Positions 5,189-5,403 of a DNA stretch of 5,403 nucleotides are shown here, piece by piece. A model generated the notes under the pieces. That model had not been told where the DNA came from. It ran no database searches and saw only the letters and a list, made by a program, of their open reading frames with translations. A program made the position numbers and the translations under genes. Position 1 is the first letter of the stretch. Each line of letters opens with the position of its first letter. Source of the stretch: an uncultured Eubacteriales bacterium (GTDB lineage Bacteria > Bacillota > Clostridia > Oscillospirales > UBA644); NCBI GenBank assembly GCA_934481505.1, contig CAKSPP010000103.1, positions 1 to 5,403 of the forward strand, in the 5' to 3' direction.

Positions 5189-5403
5189 TCACTTCAATCC
5201 TGCTTTATACATCAATTCCTCGATAATTGCTCTGTACTTTAATATGTGGGGTTTGATATCACCTTGTGTACAGTTGTACCAAATCTTATGAGCAGAGTAA
5301 TTGCCCAAGTCCTTAAACAGAGCCATGTCTTTTTTTGTGTTTAAAGACAGAGCTAATGTAGTGTTTTGCTCCGCATTCTTAATAATTTTATCAAGTGTTA
5401 CAT
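5189..5403 (-). CDS. C-terminal part of an unknown helical protein with DUF4145/HEPN-like LGNxxAH motif (5' end outside window)
   Basis: A frame open from the right edge ends at TGA 5189-5191, leaving 70 complete codons. The segment is helical: a helix with TLDKIIKNAEQN, then KKDMALFKDLGNYSAHKIWYN, then a final helix ending ELMYKAGLK. The LGNYSAH turn between helices is like the C-terminal part of DUF4145 and related HEPN-type proteins, which are frequent companions of defence genes. With only the tail visible this is a tentative likeness. Seven bases separate its stop from the TIR start, and its last codons contain the TIR gene's ribosome site, so it is almost surely the preceding gene of the same operon. 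Most of the protein and the operon's promoter lie outside the window. Confidence 0.7.
   Translation of the reverse strand, partial: VTLDKIIKNAEQNTTLALSLNTKKDMALFKDLGNYSAHKIWYNCTQGDIKPHILKYRAIIEELMYKAGLK

Noticed and set aside
1..5403. CRISPR array, tRNA, rRNA or insertion sequence
   Set aside because: No regularly spaced direct repeats, cloverleaf or rRNA-like stretches, or transposase frames were found by reading both strands.

Overview
The window looks like part of a mobilizable or conjugative element from a low-to-mid GC, Gram-positive gut-type Firmicute (Clostridia-like). This rests on the strong AGGAGG/AAAGGAG ribosome binding sites, the MOB_P-type relaxase with a small MobC-like partner, the ParB-family gene, and the style of the proteins. 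No species can be named. Every supported gene lies on the minus strand, so the region reads from right to left.

Right part (about 2949-5403): an A+T-rich cluster that looks like an anti-phage defence operon. It starts with the C-terminal end of a cut-off gene (5189-5403) carrying a DUF4145/HEPN-like LGNxxAH motif. Seven bases later comes a TIR-domain protein with a winged-helix-like N-terminus (3901-5181). It overlaps a DUF3800 (RNase H-like) protein (3101-3904) by an ATGA stop/start. A doubtful 44-codon ORF follows. A strong Rho-independent terminator (2885-2920) closes the cluster.

Middle part (about 2304-2884): mostly non-coding. It holds a candidate leftward promoter (2459-2487), a possible 45-codon small gene (2308-2445) and low-complexity A/T sequence with a T7G7 run. 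Next, at 2205-2303, are four perfect inverted repeats in a row, directly upstream of the mobilization genes, which I read as the transfer origin (oriT).

Left part (1-2176): a mobilization operon. A MobC-like ribbon-helix-helix protein (1853-2176) has no ATG, GTG or TTG start and appears to begin at ACG. It overlaps the relaxase gene (537-1892) by 40 bases. After a 190-base gap holding a widely spaced 10-bp inverted repeat and a possible 36-codon leader ORF, a ParB-family protein (1-347) runs off the left edge. Together, MobC and the relaxase would bind and nick oriT, the ParB protein may help maintain the element, and the TIR/DUF3800 operon would be cargo protecting the host or the element.
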